From the NCBI GenBank assembly GCA_938003955.1, contig CALKXE010000166.1, positions 1-35,539 of the forward strand: DNA of 35,539 nt. Direction: 5' to 3'. The position numbers and the translations under genes were made by a program. The DNA comes from an uncultured Saprospiraceae bacterium (GTDB taxonomy: Bacteria; Bacteroidota; Bacteroidia; Chitinophagales; Saprospiraceae). This document shows, piece by piece, positions 1-8,808 of the stretch (the stretch's first letter is position 1; every line of letters starts with the position of its first letter). The notes under the pieces were generated by a model. The model did not search any database and was not told the origin of the DNA. It saw nothing but the letters and a program-made list of their open reading frames with translations.

Positions 1-20
1 GGTAATATTAGAGTATTTTA

Positions 21-61
21 AAAGAAAAAGAGGTCGGATAACTTGAAGTTATCCGACCTCT
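21..61 (-). terminator. Intrinsic terminator of the T9SS propeller-like gene
   Basis: A perfect 16-bp inverted repeat (29-44 paired with 46-61) lies just past the stop of the minus-strand gene ending at 162. On the minus strand it is followed by a T-rich run (28 down to 21). This is a typical rho-independent terminator for the two-gene T9SS cargo block. Confidence 0.85.
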
Positions 62-161
62 CTACAACTAAAGCTGAGAATTGAAAAATGAATTATTTTA
101 TTTTTATCATAGTTCATTTCTGGGAGAATTTTCCCGTAAAAACTTTGTTTTGTTATAAAAT

Positions 162-1703
162 TCATTCCTTCACCACCTGCCTACCCCAAAAGACCCTTTC
201 AGCATTCTCTTCAGGGTACAACTCCACATGATAATACCCACTAGGGTATCTAGTAATATCTATCGTTACCGATAATGTACCATGAGTTATTTCCTTACTC
301 TCTACTACCTGCCCATCAAGATTGAGTACAGATAATGTACCGCTAAGGAAGTCATGTGGCACCTTAATCGTATATCTACCATCACTGGGGCTAGGATATA
401 CGCTAAGGTCTCTTCTGTAATATACAGCATTTCCGAATACTGAAGTGAGCGTCGGGTCGCATTTTTCTTCTTCGTCTACTCGGAAGCGAGGGAAGTTGGG
501 AAAACTACCGATCCCGCTTGGTCTAGGTAACTTGATTCCGTTTTGCACAAAGTTACAAGCAGTTCCTAGCTCATTAGGTTCTTTTATTACATGGTAGGAA
601 TTTGTCCCATTTCTTGGAGCTAGATATATTTTACAATCAGGAGCAAGAGATAATAAAAAAAAAGTAGTTGTAAATGGGTCTAAAGTTCCATTATAGGTAT
701 CTATCAACCGTACACCATTTTGTAGGTTTTCTTCCCACATATCAATTTGGTGCAACTCTATTTGAGAAGCAGTATAGATGAATCTACTATTAGAAGACCA
801 TTCTAAACTACAAAACCTAATCTCCTCAATATCAATCTCCTCAGGATCAAAAACTTCAATTTTTTGATGATTCGAAAGTTGTCCAGTAGATCGATCAAAG
901 TCATAGACATGTAACTGATCATACCAATTATACACAGCATATTTTGTGCCATCTGGGCTGAATCTTGCAACTCCTGATGCACTCGAACGGGAATTATTAA
1001 AATATTGATGAGAGTTTTGTTCACTATGTAAATGTATACCGCTCTCATCTAGCAAAAATGTCAGATAAGTGGAATCATTTACTAATCCTTGTATAATCCA
1101 CCAATCTCTACCGTTATCATGGTTGATAGCCGTCAGATAACTATACAGGACAGTGTCTAATTCATAAACGATGCTGTCAAAGAATACAACATCTCCCAAA
1201 CCACTATCCAAGGACATATCAACATAGCTTTGTCTTAACTCTCGTGTGGTTTTTGTACCAAATCCATTAAATATATTTGCTTTATGAATGATATGATATC
1301 CATCATCTTTAGCGGGGTCATTTAGAATCAACATATCTTGAAACCCAGGATATCCATATATACAAGAACCATCCCATGCTAACTCATACCACTCATCGTA
1401 ATTGAGTGTATCTCCATGTGGCATTACCTCAGCATTTTTATTTAATACTGCACACCCATTACTGAAAAATAACAAGCCTCCATTTTCAGAACTAATACTT
1501 GTAGCCTGACCGTCTATGCCAAGTCCGTTATCCGAATTTTTGAAAGACGGAAGGTCATCATTGAAATCAATTTTATAGGCATTGACACCTGGTTCAAGTC
1601 CTTGATCTATTCCTAGAAACCAATGATAGTCTTGTTTGTTTTGTGAGTCAGCCGAACTACAAATGCCTAAACAAAGAAGGATAAGTAAATACTTCATATG
1701 CAT
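162..1703 (-). CDS. Secreted beta-propeller-like protein with T9SS type A sorting domain
   Basis: The 513-residue product starts with a short basic stretch and a hydrophobic signal peptide (MKYLLILLCLGI), so it is exported by Sec. The in-frame ATG at 1697 (Met3) is an equally good start. Residues about 240-380 contain WD/PD40-like blade sequences such as ARFSPDGTKYAVYN and LEWSSNSRFIYTAS, which suggests a beta-propeller. The last 80 or so residues, beginning near LSVYPSPSDGRYTIKV, match the Por secretion system C-terminal sorting domain and end in a basic strand. The protein should therefore cross the outer membrane by T9SS and be released or anchored at the surface. Its ligand or enzymatic role is not recognisable. 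It lies 48 bp downstream of another T9SS cargo gene on the same strand and may be co-transcribed with it. Fold and export are well supported; function is unknown. Confidence 0.85.
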   Translation of the reverse strand: MHMKYLLILLCLGICSSADSQNKQDYHWFLGIDQGLEPGVNAYKIDFNDDLPSFKNSDNGLGIDGQATSISSENGGLLFFSNGCAVLNKNAEVMPHGDTLNYDEWYELAWDGSCIYGYPGFQDMLILNDPAKDDGYHIIHKANIFNGFGTKTTRELRQSYVDMSLDSGLGDVVFFDSIVYELDTVLYSYLTAINHDNGRDWWIIQGLVNDSTYLTFLLDESGIHLHSEQNSHQYFNNSRSSASGVARFSPDGTKYAVYNWYDQLHVYDFDRSTGQLSNHQKIEVFDPEEIDIEEIRFCSLEWSSNSRFIYTASQIELHQIDMWEENLQNGVRLIDTYNGTLDPFTTTFFLLSLAPDCKIYLAPRNGTNSYHVIKEPNELGTACNFVQNGIKLPRPSGIGSFPNFPRFRVDEEEKCDPTLTSVFGNAVYYRRDLSVYPSPSDGRYTIKVPHDFLSGTLSVLNLDGQVVESKEITHGTLSVTIDITRYPSGYYHVELYPEENAERVFWGRQVVKE

Positions 1704-1714
1704 AAATTTTAAAA

Positions 1715-1745
1715 TAAGAGCGGCCCAAAGATTGAGCTGCTCTTA
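1715..1745 (-). terminator. Weak hairpin between the two T9SS cargo genes
   Basis: An imperfect inverted repeat (1715-1724 with 1736-1745, one mismatch) is followed on the minus strand by TTTTAAAA. It may terminate or attenuate transcription from the metalloprotease gene into the propeller gene. Confidence 0.4.
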
Positions 1746-1751
1746 ATGAAT

Positions 1752-4700
1752 TTAATTTATGATTAATATTTTCTTAGAAAGTCTTTCTCCAGTATCGAGA
1801 GTGATTTTCATAATATAAATACCATCTGGCACATTGATATCTATATTTACTTGTTTCGTATTGTTCATAAAATCAGTTTTGATATTACTACCTCTTGTTT
1901 CGACAAGCTCATATTTCCCTGAAACCATAGTCGAAAAGTCAAGATTTATATTACCATTACTAGGATTAGGGTACACTTTTAATTCTAATATTCCTGTTAC
2001 ATTAGCACTTCGAATTTCATTAGCTGGATCTTCTAGGCAGCCATCATAGGCATCATTGTATATAGCATCATCTAATGACATAAGACTACGTGCGATATGT
2101 ATAAAATCTCCATCTTCATCCGAGCATTGCTGACTAATTGTATTCATACTTGACATGTTAGAGGTATTTAGAAGTCCATCTTGCAAGTAATCAATATATG
2201 ACTTCAATGTTAGCTTCCAATCTAAGATTTGAGATCTAGTACATGAGATGTTGTCTAGAGCAACATCTACAGCACTTAACTCTGTCTGATCATCTGCATA
2301 TTCTGAGGTAAGTTCAGGCTTCGCTATTAATAACTCTGCCTTTATATCATCAAAGTTTCCTTTCGATTGCGTACTTGTATAATCTGCTTGTTTAGCCTGA
2401 ATTATATCTAATGAACTTTGAATATGAGAATTTTTATCGGATATCTTTACAGTCTCTATTATCCTTACCGTTGCATCTAGAATTTCTAATAGCCCGCATT
2501 CCTGCATAAGTAGAGGATCTAGCTTTATACAATCTGGTAAACTGTAACCAGGTCGAATGCTTTCATATTTTAACAAATGTAAGACTCGTAAGAAAAATTT
2601 CTTAGGCTTTAGCGTTCTATTTTGTTTTATTCTAGACCAATATGCACACATATTTGATTCTACACCATTGAATGGCTGCCATATTGGACCTGGGGAACCA
2701 GAACAAGTATAAATATTCAATGTAGTATTCTGTTCAACATACCATTGATTATTATCAGGTAATGGATCAGTAGGCAAGTATAATTTACTAGGAATATTAC
2801 CATTTATTAAAAATCTTGAATTGTTTAATTCATTAACATCTAAACCATACGCTCTTGTCTTACCACCAAAATATTCATTGCCTTCATGATTCTGTATACC
2901 TACCTCAGATCTGATTAAAAAATCAAGAGAGTGGGCGTTATAGTACTTATTCCCCTGTATCTCTTGGAAGTTACAATTAAACAATATTCCATGACCATCA
3001 TGGGTATCATAGATTTCATTACAATCATAATGATTCATTGGACTATTCTGCGCTAGTATGCCATCTGCGTTGTTAGAGCTATCCGTGATATTCTGAGCTA
3101 TGGTCTCATCTATAGAACCCATACTTCTGATAGCTGCTGATCGTGCCATGGTCAGACTAGATGAGATCGTGACATCATTATTTTGTATCCAATTGGTTAC
3201 ACCATCTACAGATTCTATACCATAGGCAACAGAACTAGCATCTATATAATTGTTTTGCAATTGGACACCCGTGGCATCAGTCATACTTACACCACCACTA
3301 TTGGTATTTGATCTGCCGAATACATCTATAACATTGTAATCGATTAATGCATTGATATGGTTTGCTCTTATGCCATACCTACTTGCCCTTATTGTATTGT
3401 TATATAGATGAGAGCCATTGACATTTCGGAGTTCTATGCCTTCATTCCCATAATTATTGCCTACTCCTATAGTATTGACCGCTATAGATAGTGTACTGCT
3501 ATTGTAGACTTGCACTCCAAATAGGTCATATTCGAGTGTATTAAACTCGATTGTGCTTCCGTGACTATTATTTAACAAAATCGACCTTTGGGATTTAGTA
3601 ATGTTTCCCCAGATAATCGCTCCTGATGCATTATTTAAATTAATACCAACATCAATATTATTGATAGTCGGTGCATCTATTTCGTAATATTCTGTTGCGG
3701 AATTAATAATTATAATACCATATAAATTTGTGTTGTCAATAGTATTATTTTTGAAACGCATGGGGGCATTATCAAATATTGCAATTCCTCCAGTTGCACT
3801 ATTTGTTATCGTCGAATTCTCTATATCTAATGAAGAACTTACGTTTGCCTTAATCGCCAACACAGTATTTTTAATATCTGTATTATGTATTTTTAAGCTA
3901 GATTGATTAGTCAATTCTATTCCTTCCCATTCATTTTCACAGTTAGTCAAATGTGATCTCCCATTTGTATTTTCATCAATCTCTACATCCGCAGAATTTG
4001 TAATATCAATCTTCGCGTCTTGTCCCATTGTAAATAATATATTATAAAAGGAATAATCTGTATCTATAGTCAGTGTCTCTTCCACAACGATTTCGTAATC
4101 TGATAGCTGATTAGGGTCTATTTCCTGATCAATAATTACTTGGCTCCAGTTGACATTTTCTCTTAAGTAGATGATGTTTTCATAGTCACAATCGCAAGCA
4201 AGTTGACCTTTTGTACTATGAAAGTTACTTAGCAATGGATGCGATCTGATGTGATTTTTCATTACTTCTATCTGATCTTCCGTAAAGTGGTTTCGGCATG
4301 TTTTATCTTTTATTATAGACATGTAATTTGTTATATCTGGTTGGAACTGTGATCCAGATATATCTTTTACTTCGTAGGAATATACTCCACTTGGAAAATT
4401 TTCTGAAACAATAATCGCAGTATTATCAGGTGCACAAGCTGTCAAAGACCTCTCCGCTAATGAATGAGATGGCGGGGTGTCAGGAATTAAATCTCCTGCA
4501 ATTTTTCCATTGCCCGAAAATTCTCCAATAGGTTCTGCTGGTCCAGATCTGTGCTCTGCACATGCCGCCTCATCTTGGACAAAACCTAATCCACAAACAT
4601 AGCTAAATGCATCGGCACACTCATAATCAGTGCACTGATTCAAATTAACTAAACCTCCTGAATAGTTTCCACAAAAACCATTTGGGTAATGATAAGGAAT

Positions 4701-5240
4701 ATTATTCTGTCCCCTATGCATATGCATCAACCCAAATAAATGCCCTAGCTCATGAACTATGGTCGTGCCTTCTAGTGTATTGGCTGGACCGCTATCCTCT
4801 TTAATCACAGCATATTTCCCAGGGATACTACTTGCTATTCCAGGACCACTTCCATTACCGTTTTGATTAATAAAAATATCTATTCCATCTGTATGTCTAA
4901 TCCAAGTCGTTTGATCATCATATGTACATATGCCACCAGTAGGAGAAGTTAGGTTAGTCCCCGCAGTTACAAGGTCAGATTCGTCTATAATCTGAACATC
5001 GCATACAAATTCGAAATGAATATCTGTTCCTAAAAAGCCTTTTTCTATCTCATTTATTATTAGCGGAATGCGTGTTTGATCATATCCAAAATTTTCATTG
5101 TCATCTCTAATAATATTAAAATAAAGCTTTAATGTAAGCTGATCCGATGTAGGTGATAAGTTTTGAAAATATTGTGGGTCTGGAACACCTGTAACACCGC
5201 ACGCATCTTGACTACTAGCATGAAATGCAATAGTCATCAA
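1752..5240 (-). CDS. M43-like metalloprotease with right-handed beta-helix and T9SS sorting domain; signal peptide out of frame
   Basis: A protein of about 1162 residues. Residues 163-173 carry the metzincin zinc motif HELGHLFGLMH (HExxHxxGxxH), and TNYMSI near residue 305 fits the Met-turn; this is the pappalysin (M43) arrangement. Residues about 390-900 are a run of short N/S/I-rich repeats typical of a right-handed parallel beta-helix (NosD/pectate-lyase type). The last 75 or so residues (LKVYPNPSNGNINLDF onward) are a T9SS type A sorting domain. The open frame as written begins at a TTG (5240) or ATG (5237) and gives only MTIAFHASSQ before the mature protein, which is too short for a signal peptide. 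An upstream ATG at 5284 is separated from it by four 8-bp repeats and is out of frame. With three copies the product would begin MNKFLSFSLSLFLMTIAF, a full signal peptide. It is probably a phase-variable surface or secreted protease, OFF in this copy. Confidence 0.85.
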   Translation of the reverse strand: MMTIAFHASSQDACGVTGVPDPQYFQNLSPTSDQLTLKLYFNIIRDDNENFGYDQTRIPLIINEIEKGFLGTDIHFEFVCDVQIIDESDLVTAGTNLTSPTGGICTYDDQTTWIRHTDGIDIFINQNGNGSGPGIASSIPGKYAVIKEDSGPANTLEGTTIVHELGHLFGLMHMHRGQNNIPYHYPNGFCGNYSGGLVNLNQCTDYECADAFSYVCGLGFVQDEAACAEHRSGPAEPIGEFSGNGKIAGDLIPDTPPSHSLAERSLTACAPDNTAIIVSENFPSGVYSYEVKDISGSQFQPDITNYMSIIKDKTCRNHFTEDQIEVMKNHIRSHPLLSNFHSTKGQLACDCDYENIIYLRENVNWSQVIIDQEIDPNQLSDYEIVVEETLTIDTDYSFYNILFTMGQDAKIDITNSADVEIDENTNGRSHLTNCENEWEGIELTNQSSLKIHNTDIKNTVLAIKANVSSSLDIENSTITNSATGGIAIFDNAPMRFKNNTIDNTNLYGIIIINSATEYYEIDAPTINNIDVGINLNNASGAIIWGNITKSQRSILLNNSHGSTIEFNTLEYDLFGVQVYNSSTLSIAVNTIGVGNNYGNEGIELRNVNGSHLYNNTIRASRYGIRANHINALIDYNVIDVFGRSNTNSGGVSMTDATGVQLQNNYIDASSVAYGIESVDGVTNWIQNNDVTISSSLTMARSAAIRSMGSIDETIAQNITDSSNNADGILAQNSPMNHYDCNEIYDTHDGHGILFNCNFQEIQGNKYYNAHSLDFLIRSEVGIQNHEGNEYFGGKTRAYGLDVNELNNSRFLINGNIPSKLYLPTDPLPDNNQWYVEQNTTLNIYTCSGSPGPIWQPFNGVESNMCAYWSRIKQNRTLKPKKFFLRVLHLLKYESIRPGYSLPDCIKLDPLLMQECGLLEILDATVRIIETVKISDKNSHIQSSLDIIQAKQADYTSTQSKGNFDDIKAELLIAKPELTSEYADDQTELSAVDVALDNISCTRSQILDWKLTLKSYIDYLQDGLLNTSNMSSMNTISQQCSDEDGDFIHIARSLMSLDDAIYNDAYDGCLEDPANEIRSANVTGILELKVYPNPSNGNINLDFSTMVSGKYELVETRGSNIKTDFMNNTKQVNIDINVPDGIYIMKITLDTGERLSKKILIIN

Positions 5241-5242
5241 AA

Positions 5243-5274
5243 AGAGAGAAAGAGAGAAAGAGAGAAAGAGAGAA
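5243..5274. repeat. Octanucleotide simple-sequence repeat (four copies), candidate phase-variation tract
   Basis: Four exact tandem copies of AGAGAGAA (TTCTCTCT on the coding strand) sit between an ATG at 5284-5282 and the open frame of the metalloprotease. With n copies, the distance from that ATG to the ATG at 5237 is 15+8n bases. It is in frame for n=3 or 6 but not for n=4, where translation stops at a TGA after 15 codons. The repeat itself encodes Leu/Ser/Phe and forms the hydrophobic core of the signal peptide. Confidence 0.9.
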
Positions 5275-5284
5275 ATTTATTCAT

Positions 5285-5771
5285 AATTAATTAGTTTTAT
5301 AATGTGATAATAATTGGGTGTGGTTATTGTAATTGATTTGTATGACAACAACCTTAAAATGCTCAGGAAAGTTCATTTAGTAGTATAATGTTTTTCAATA
5401 AGACTAAAATACAAAATATTTTAGTGCAGACAGGTGTAGGTTCACATTATTAATCTATTACATGTGTTCTATTTGGCGTTGCTTCGCAAAATAGGGAAGT
5501 TGACTTTTGAAAATGCGAAAGCCATTGACTGGTGGTTGTTAACATGGTTATGTTCATATTTCAAAGGCTTTGTAATTATCCAACTCTGGAATCTAAATAT
5601 AGCACAACTTTTAAAAGTAATGTTTGCATGATAATATCCACTAGAAGGTACACAGAGCTGAATATTATAAGGTTTTAGAAAGAATGTAGTTCCCGAGTTA
5701 AGTTCGGGAATATATCGGCTCACAGATCTTCACTTCGTTTAGCTCAATGATCCTGCGATTCAGTAGTAATC
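5285..5771. other. Gene-poor intergenic stretch with a possible decayed coding fragment
   Basis: No convincing gene is seen. A minus-strand open frame at 5469-5723 (84 codons, GTG start) contains VPSSGYYHANITF, which weakly resembles the strand-turn pattern of a T9SS sorting domain. It has no signal peptide or complete domain, so a decayed fragment or chance are both possible. A hairpin at 5690-5710 (TTCCCGA paired with TCGGGAA) lies downstream of the outer-membrane protein gene and could be a weak terminator for it. Confidence 0.4.
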
Positions 5772-7175
5772 TTAAAAGTTAAACGAAGAATTCAAAAACA
5801 AGCCTCCCTCTCCCAAATGATTAAAGCTATACTCGAATGACATGATGAATGTATGGTACAATAGCATATCAACTGCAGGTCCATATCCTACTAGAAATCT
5901 ATTGTTTAGAGTGTTTGTTTGAATATATGTTGGCTCGTTCACATAGCCGAAGTCGATATTAGCCCTGAGAAATATTCGGAAATTCATCTGTTTGAACTGC
6001 GGAATCAGCATGTATTTGCCCCAATTGATATTAGATTGATACAATCTAAACCTCAAAGAGGTCTTAGAAAGTGCCCAGTCTGTGCCGTCCACTACATATA
6101 GTTCGTATCCTCTTACTAGATCGTTTCCGTATCCAAGTCCGGTATTATTGGCAAATGCTACAGTACTACGAATCAGGTTTGCCTTAGCCTTAACTCGACC
6201 ACCCCATATCCATCTATCTCCTAGTTCAAAGTATTTTTCAATTCCTGTACTTACAGATAGATTATTGAAATCATTAAAAATACCAAGACCTTCTTTGGTA
6301 ATATTTCCGAAAAACATAAAACCGCCTTCTGGGTATAGATTAAATACTCTCTTATCATGAACAAAGTCATACTTGAGTGCAAAATATCTAAGATCTGTTG
6401 CTCCATCTAAAAAATAATCTTTGCCAATATCTGCAGCTATAGATTCATCAATTTGGTTATGATGATATTCTAATTTGAAGTCATGAAAGTTATAAACATC
6501 AGGTCGATAATTAGCTCCTAATCCTGTACGGAATCGTTTTAGCAATATTCGTTCATCACCCAGTTTTTCGAAGAGAGTCTTATTATTAATTGTGGTATAA
6601 CCTATTTCTTTTTGATTGGCAAAAAAGATCTCTCCAAATGCACCCCACGTTCTGGAGATATATGGAAAGTTATATTTCAATTCATACTTTCTGGTATATC
6701 CATGCTGTACTTTTAGTTTCAGCTTATCTTTTCTACCTGTTACATTTATATGATCTACACTAACACCATAATTTACTCTGTCAAAATCTTTGTTTTGTTC
6801 TGTCCACCATACATTGAAGTTTCTATCTGCCAATTCGAAAATTATACCTGGATATATATACCAGTTTTCTCGTACAGTAATAATTACATCCGCCGTACCT
6901 TTATCTGTGTCCCAATTTTTGATATTAAGCTCTGCCGCTGTAAATAACGCTGTGCCCAACAGACGCTTTTCATTTTCTTTTTTCCTAAGTGCAAATTCCG
7001 AAATATAAATAGTGTCTCCTTTCTGGAAGTCGAGCTCGTTAAACAATACGCCTGGTTTTGTTCGTTTGTTTTCTTCGATTATAATATCAGATACTATAAA
7101 ATAATCCACTGATTGAGCGGATACATTCACTACCAATAAAATGAATGAAAATAAGAAAAGGACTGACTTACACAT
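5772..7175 (-). CDS. BamA/TamA-like outer-membrane beta-barrel protein with one POTRA domain
   Basis: The 467-residue product has a clear signal peptide (MCKSVLFLFSFILLVVNVSA). It has a single POTRA-like domain at about residues 23-105 (FIVSDIIIEENKRTKPG, then the ISEFALRKKENEKRLLGT helix). The rest is a beta-barrel of amphipathic strands ending in Phe (SSFNF), the usual outer-membrane insertion signal. DLVRGYELY near residue 360 matches the conserved VRGY/F loop of the Omp85 superfamily. With one POTRA it is far shorter than BamA itself. It is likely an Omp85-family translocation or assembly protein, or a surface-antigen-like barrel of unknown substrate. Its start overlaps the end of the CBS-domain gene by 8 bp, so the two are probably translationally coupled. 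Confidence 0.8.
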   Translation of the reverse strand: MCKSVLFLFSFILLVVNVSAQSVDYFIVSDIIIEENKRTKPGVLFNELDFQKGDTIYISEFALRKKENEKRLLGTALFTAAELNIKNWDTDKGTADVIITVRENWYIYPGIIFELADRNFNVWWTEQNKDFDRVNYGVSVDHINVTGRKDKLKLKVQHGYTRKYELKYNFPYISRTWGAFGEIFFANQKEIGYTTINNKTLFEKLGDERILLKRFRTGLGANYRPDVYNFHDFKLEYHHNQIDESIAADIGKDYFLDGATDLRYFALKYDFVHDKRVFNLYPEGGFMFFGNITKEGLGIFNDFNNLSVSTGIEKYFELGDRWIWGGRVKAKANLIRSTVAFANNTGLGYGNDLVRGYELYVVDGTDWALSKTSLRFRLYQSNINWGKYMLIPQFKQMNFRIFLRANIDFGYVNEPTYIQTNTLNNRFLVGYGPAVDMLLYHTFIMSFEYSFNHLGEGGLFLNSSFNF

Positions 7176-7827
7176 TGAGGTAACTCATTAACGCATCATA
7201 TCTTTCTTTGAGATCATCAATATATTCATAATCTGAAAAAGTAGCTGTAATGTCATAATCATAGCGCTGAAAAGATGCTATGATAGAACCAATATCTTGT
7301 TTGTTGATTTTAAGTGTTACTTGCACCCTGGTGCTGTCTTCATCGGATGTAAGGAATGTACTTAAAATCGCTGCATTTTCTGATTCTACTATTCGCGATA
7401 TCTCCGCTAGGCTATATTGAGGTTTGGATGTTGATATAACCAAAATACTTCCAGGCTCCGCAAACGAAAAGCTATTAGCATAAAATTGAATAAGTTCTTC
7501 CATAGATATAAGACCAAGATAATTTTCATCTTCATCAACTATTGGTATCACTGTCAATCGACCACTTGCCATCTTACTCATCACCTCGAATATATGATCT
7601 GTGTCTCTGGCAAATGGTCTAGCTAGACCCAGACTGTACGAGCCAATCGGCTCATCCATATCGTTATTTAATATTATTTCTTCTGATATAAGACCAAGAA
7701 ACTGAGTATCATTCACTATGGGTAAATGCTTCACATGGAAGATGCTCATCATAGTGATGGACTCTTCTCCTGTGTCGCTTGTCCTTAGTGGAGATAATTC
7801 GTGTGATATGAGATCTTTCGCTATCAA
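7168..7827 (-). CDS. Tandem CBS-domain protein with C-terminal ACT-like region
   Basis: The 219-residue soluble protein has two CBS motifs: residues 1-55, with HVKHLPIVNDTQFLGLISEE, and about 70-130, with RLTVIPIVDEDENYLGLIS. CBS pairs bind adenosine nucleotides and act as energy or ligand sensors. Residues about 135-205 (SILVISTSKPQYSLAEISRI onward) look like an ACT-type alpha/beta ligand domain. No catalytic domain is present. The gene overlaps the downstream Omp85-family gene by 8 bp and follows the TM2-domain gene by 91 bp. It may regulate envelope assembly or metabolism, but its ligand is unknown. Confidence 0.8.
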   Translation of the reverse strand: MIAKDLISHELSPLRTSDTGEESITMMSIFHVKHLPIVNDTQFLGLISEEIILNNDMDEPIGSYSLGLARPFARDTDHIFEVMSKMASGRLTVIPIVDEDENYLGLISMEELIQFYANSFSFAEPGSILVISTSKPQYSLAEISRIVESENAAILSTFLTSDEDSTRVQVTLKINKQDIGSIIASFQRYDYDITATFSDYEYIDDLKERYDALMSYLNV

Positions 7828-7918
7828 AGGCTTATTTATTATTTTGTATTATAAAGTAAACAGTTTTTACACCCTTTTTGTGTCTAGATTCTTCTACTTT
7901 TTAATAAAATGTCAGCTA

Positions 7919-8761
7919 TTATCTTCTAAGAAGCTTTTTTCGTTCTAGATTGAACTCTTCTGTGCTTAGCAGTCCCTTCTTTCTTAATTCTGCCAATTTG
8001 TTAAGTTGAGATAACAATACATCATCTGTAATAACAAGTTCTTCATCCGATTGTTCTGTTCTAGCACTTGATGATTGTGACGCGGATCGAGCACCTAATT
8101 TGAATCCATTTTCCTCGAATTCATCAAACTCTGGCTGAATTCTAACAAAAGCTAAATCATCTTTAGTTTTGATCCTTTCGAAGTCCTTAAATCCTAGTTC
8201 TACCGCTTTTGACAAATGATAATAAGCTTTATCTTTTACCTCTGTCATGCTGTAGGCACACGCGATATTAAAGTGAAGTGCGACGTCATTTGGATTGATA
8301 CTAAGACCTTGTGAAAAGTCCTCAATAGCTCCTTCTAGATCATAATCCTTATATTTTTTTATTCCGCTGTTTTTGAATGGGTTGGCTTTCATTGCTAAAG
8401 ATCTTGAAGATGGTTGTGCTCTTCGTTCTGCTCTTGTACCTGTTTTATTTCTGCTCTTCTCTACTTGACGTTCTCTTCTTTGCTCTAGATAATCACCCTT
8501 TCTATTTTTAGAGGCATATCTATTATATCTTCTATCGAACTCCTGGTCACTCATGCTAAGAAAACGAATCGCTTCGAAAATTCCGATTAGGAAAAAGATT
8601 GGTAACACAAATCCATTTGTAATAAACACCATAAACACCATAAAAAAAGCAGGACCCCATTGACGCAAGTAAAAACGCTGTCCGCCCACTGCACCTAAAA
8701 TAAAAGAAATGGCGGCTGCCGTCGTTCTATTGCGTCTTGGTTGATATTTTCTAGTATTCAT
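7919..8761 (-). CDS. TM2-TPR-SHOCT domain membrane protein
   Basis: The 280-residue product starts with a basic segment. A TM2 domain follows at residues 12-70, with two membrane helices around ISFILGAVGGQRFYLRQWG and a polar middle. Next come a strongly basic linker (residues 75-120) and a TPR-like repeat at about 130-200 (DLEGAIEDFSQGLSINPNDV and AYYHLSKAVELG). A C-terminal SHOCT motif (LNKLAELRKKGLLSTEEF) spans residues 252-280. TM2 and SHOCT are known as small accessory domains, and SHOCT is often linked to oligomerisation. No enzymatic residues are seen. It sits between the phosphatase gene (47 bp upstream) and the CBS gene (91 bp downstream), so it may belong to that operon. The domain calls are good; the role is unknown. 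Confidence 0.8.
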   Translation of the reverse strand: MNTRKYQPRRNRTTAAAISFILGAVGGQRFYLRQWGPAFFMVFMVFITNGFVLPIFFLIGIFEAIRFLSMSDQEFDRRYNRYASKNRKGDYLEQRRERQVEKSRNKTGTRAERRAQPSSRSLAMKANPFKNSGIKKYKDYDLEGAIEDFSQGLSINPNDVALHFNIACAYSMTEVKDKAYYHLSKAVELGFKDFERIKTKDDLAFVRIQPEFDEFEENGFKLGARSASQSSSARTEQSDEELVITDDVLLSQLNKLAELRKKGLLSTEEFNLERKKLLRR

Positions 8762-8808
8762 TTTTCCAATTTCTATTTATCTAAAAATCTCAGTAAGCTG
8801 AATGATTA

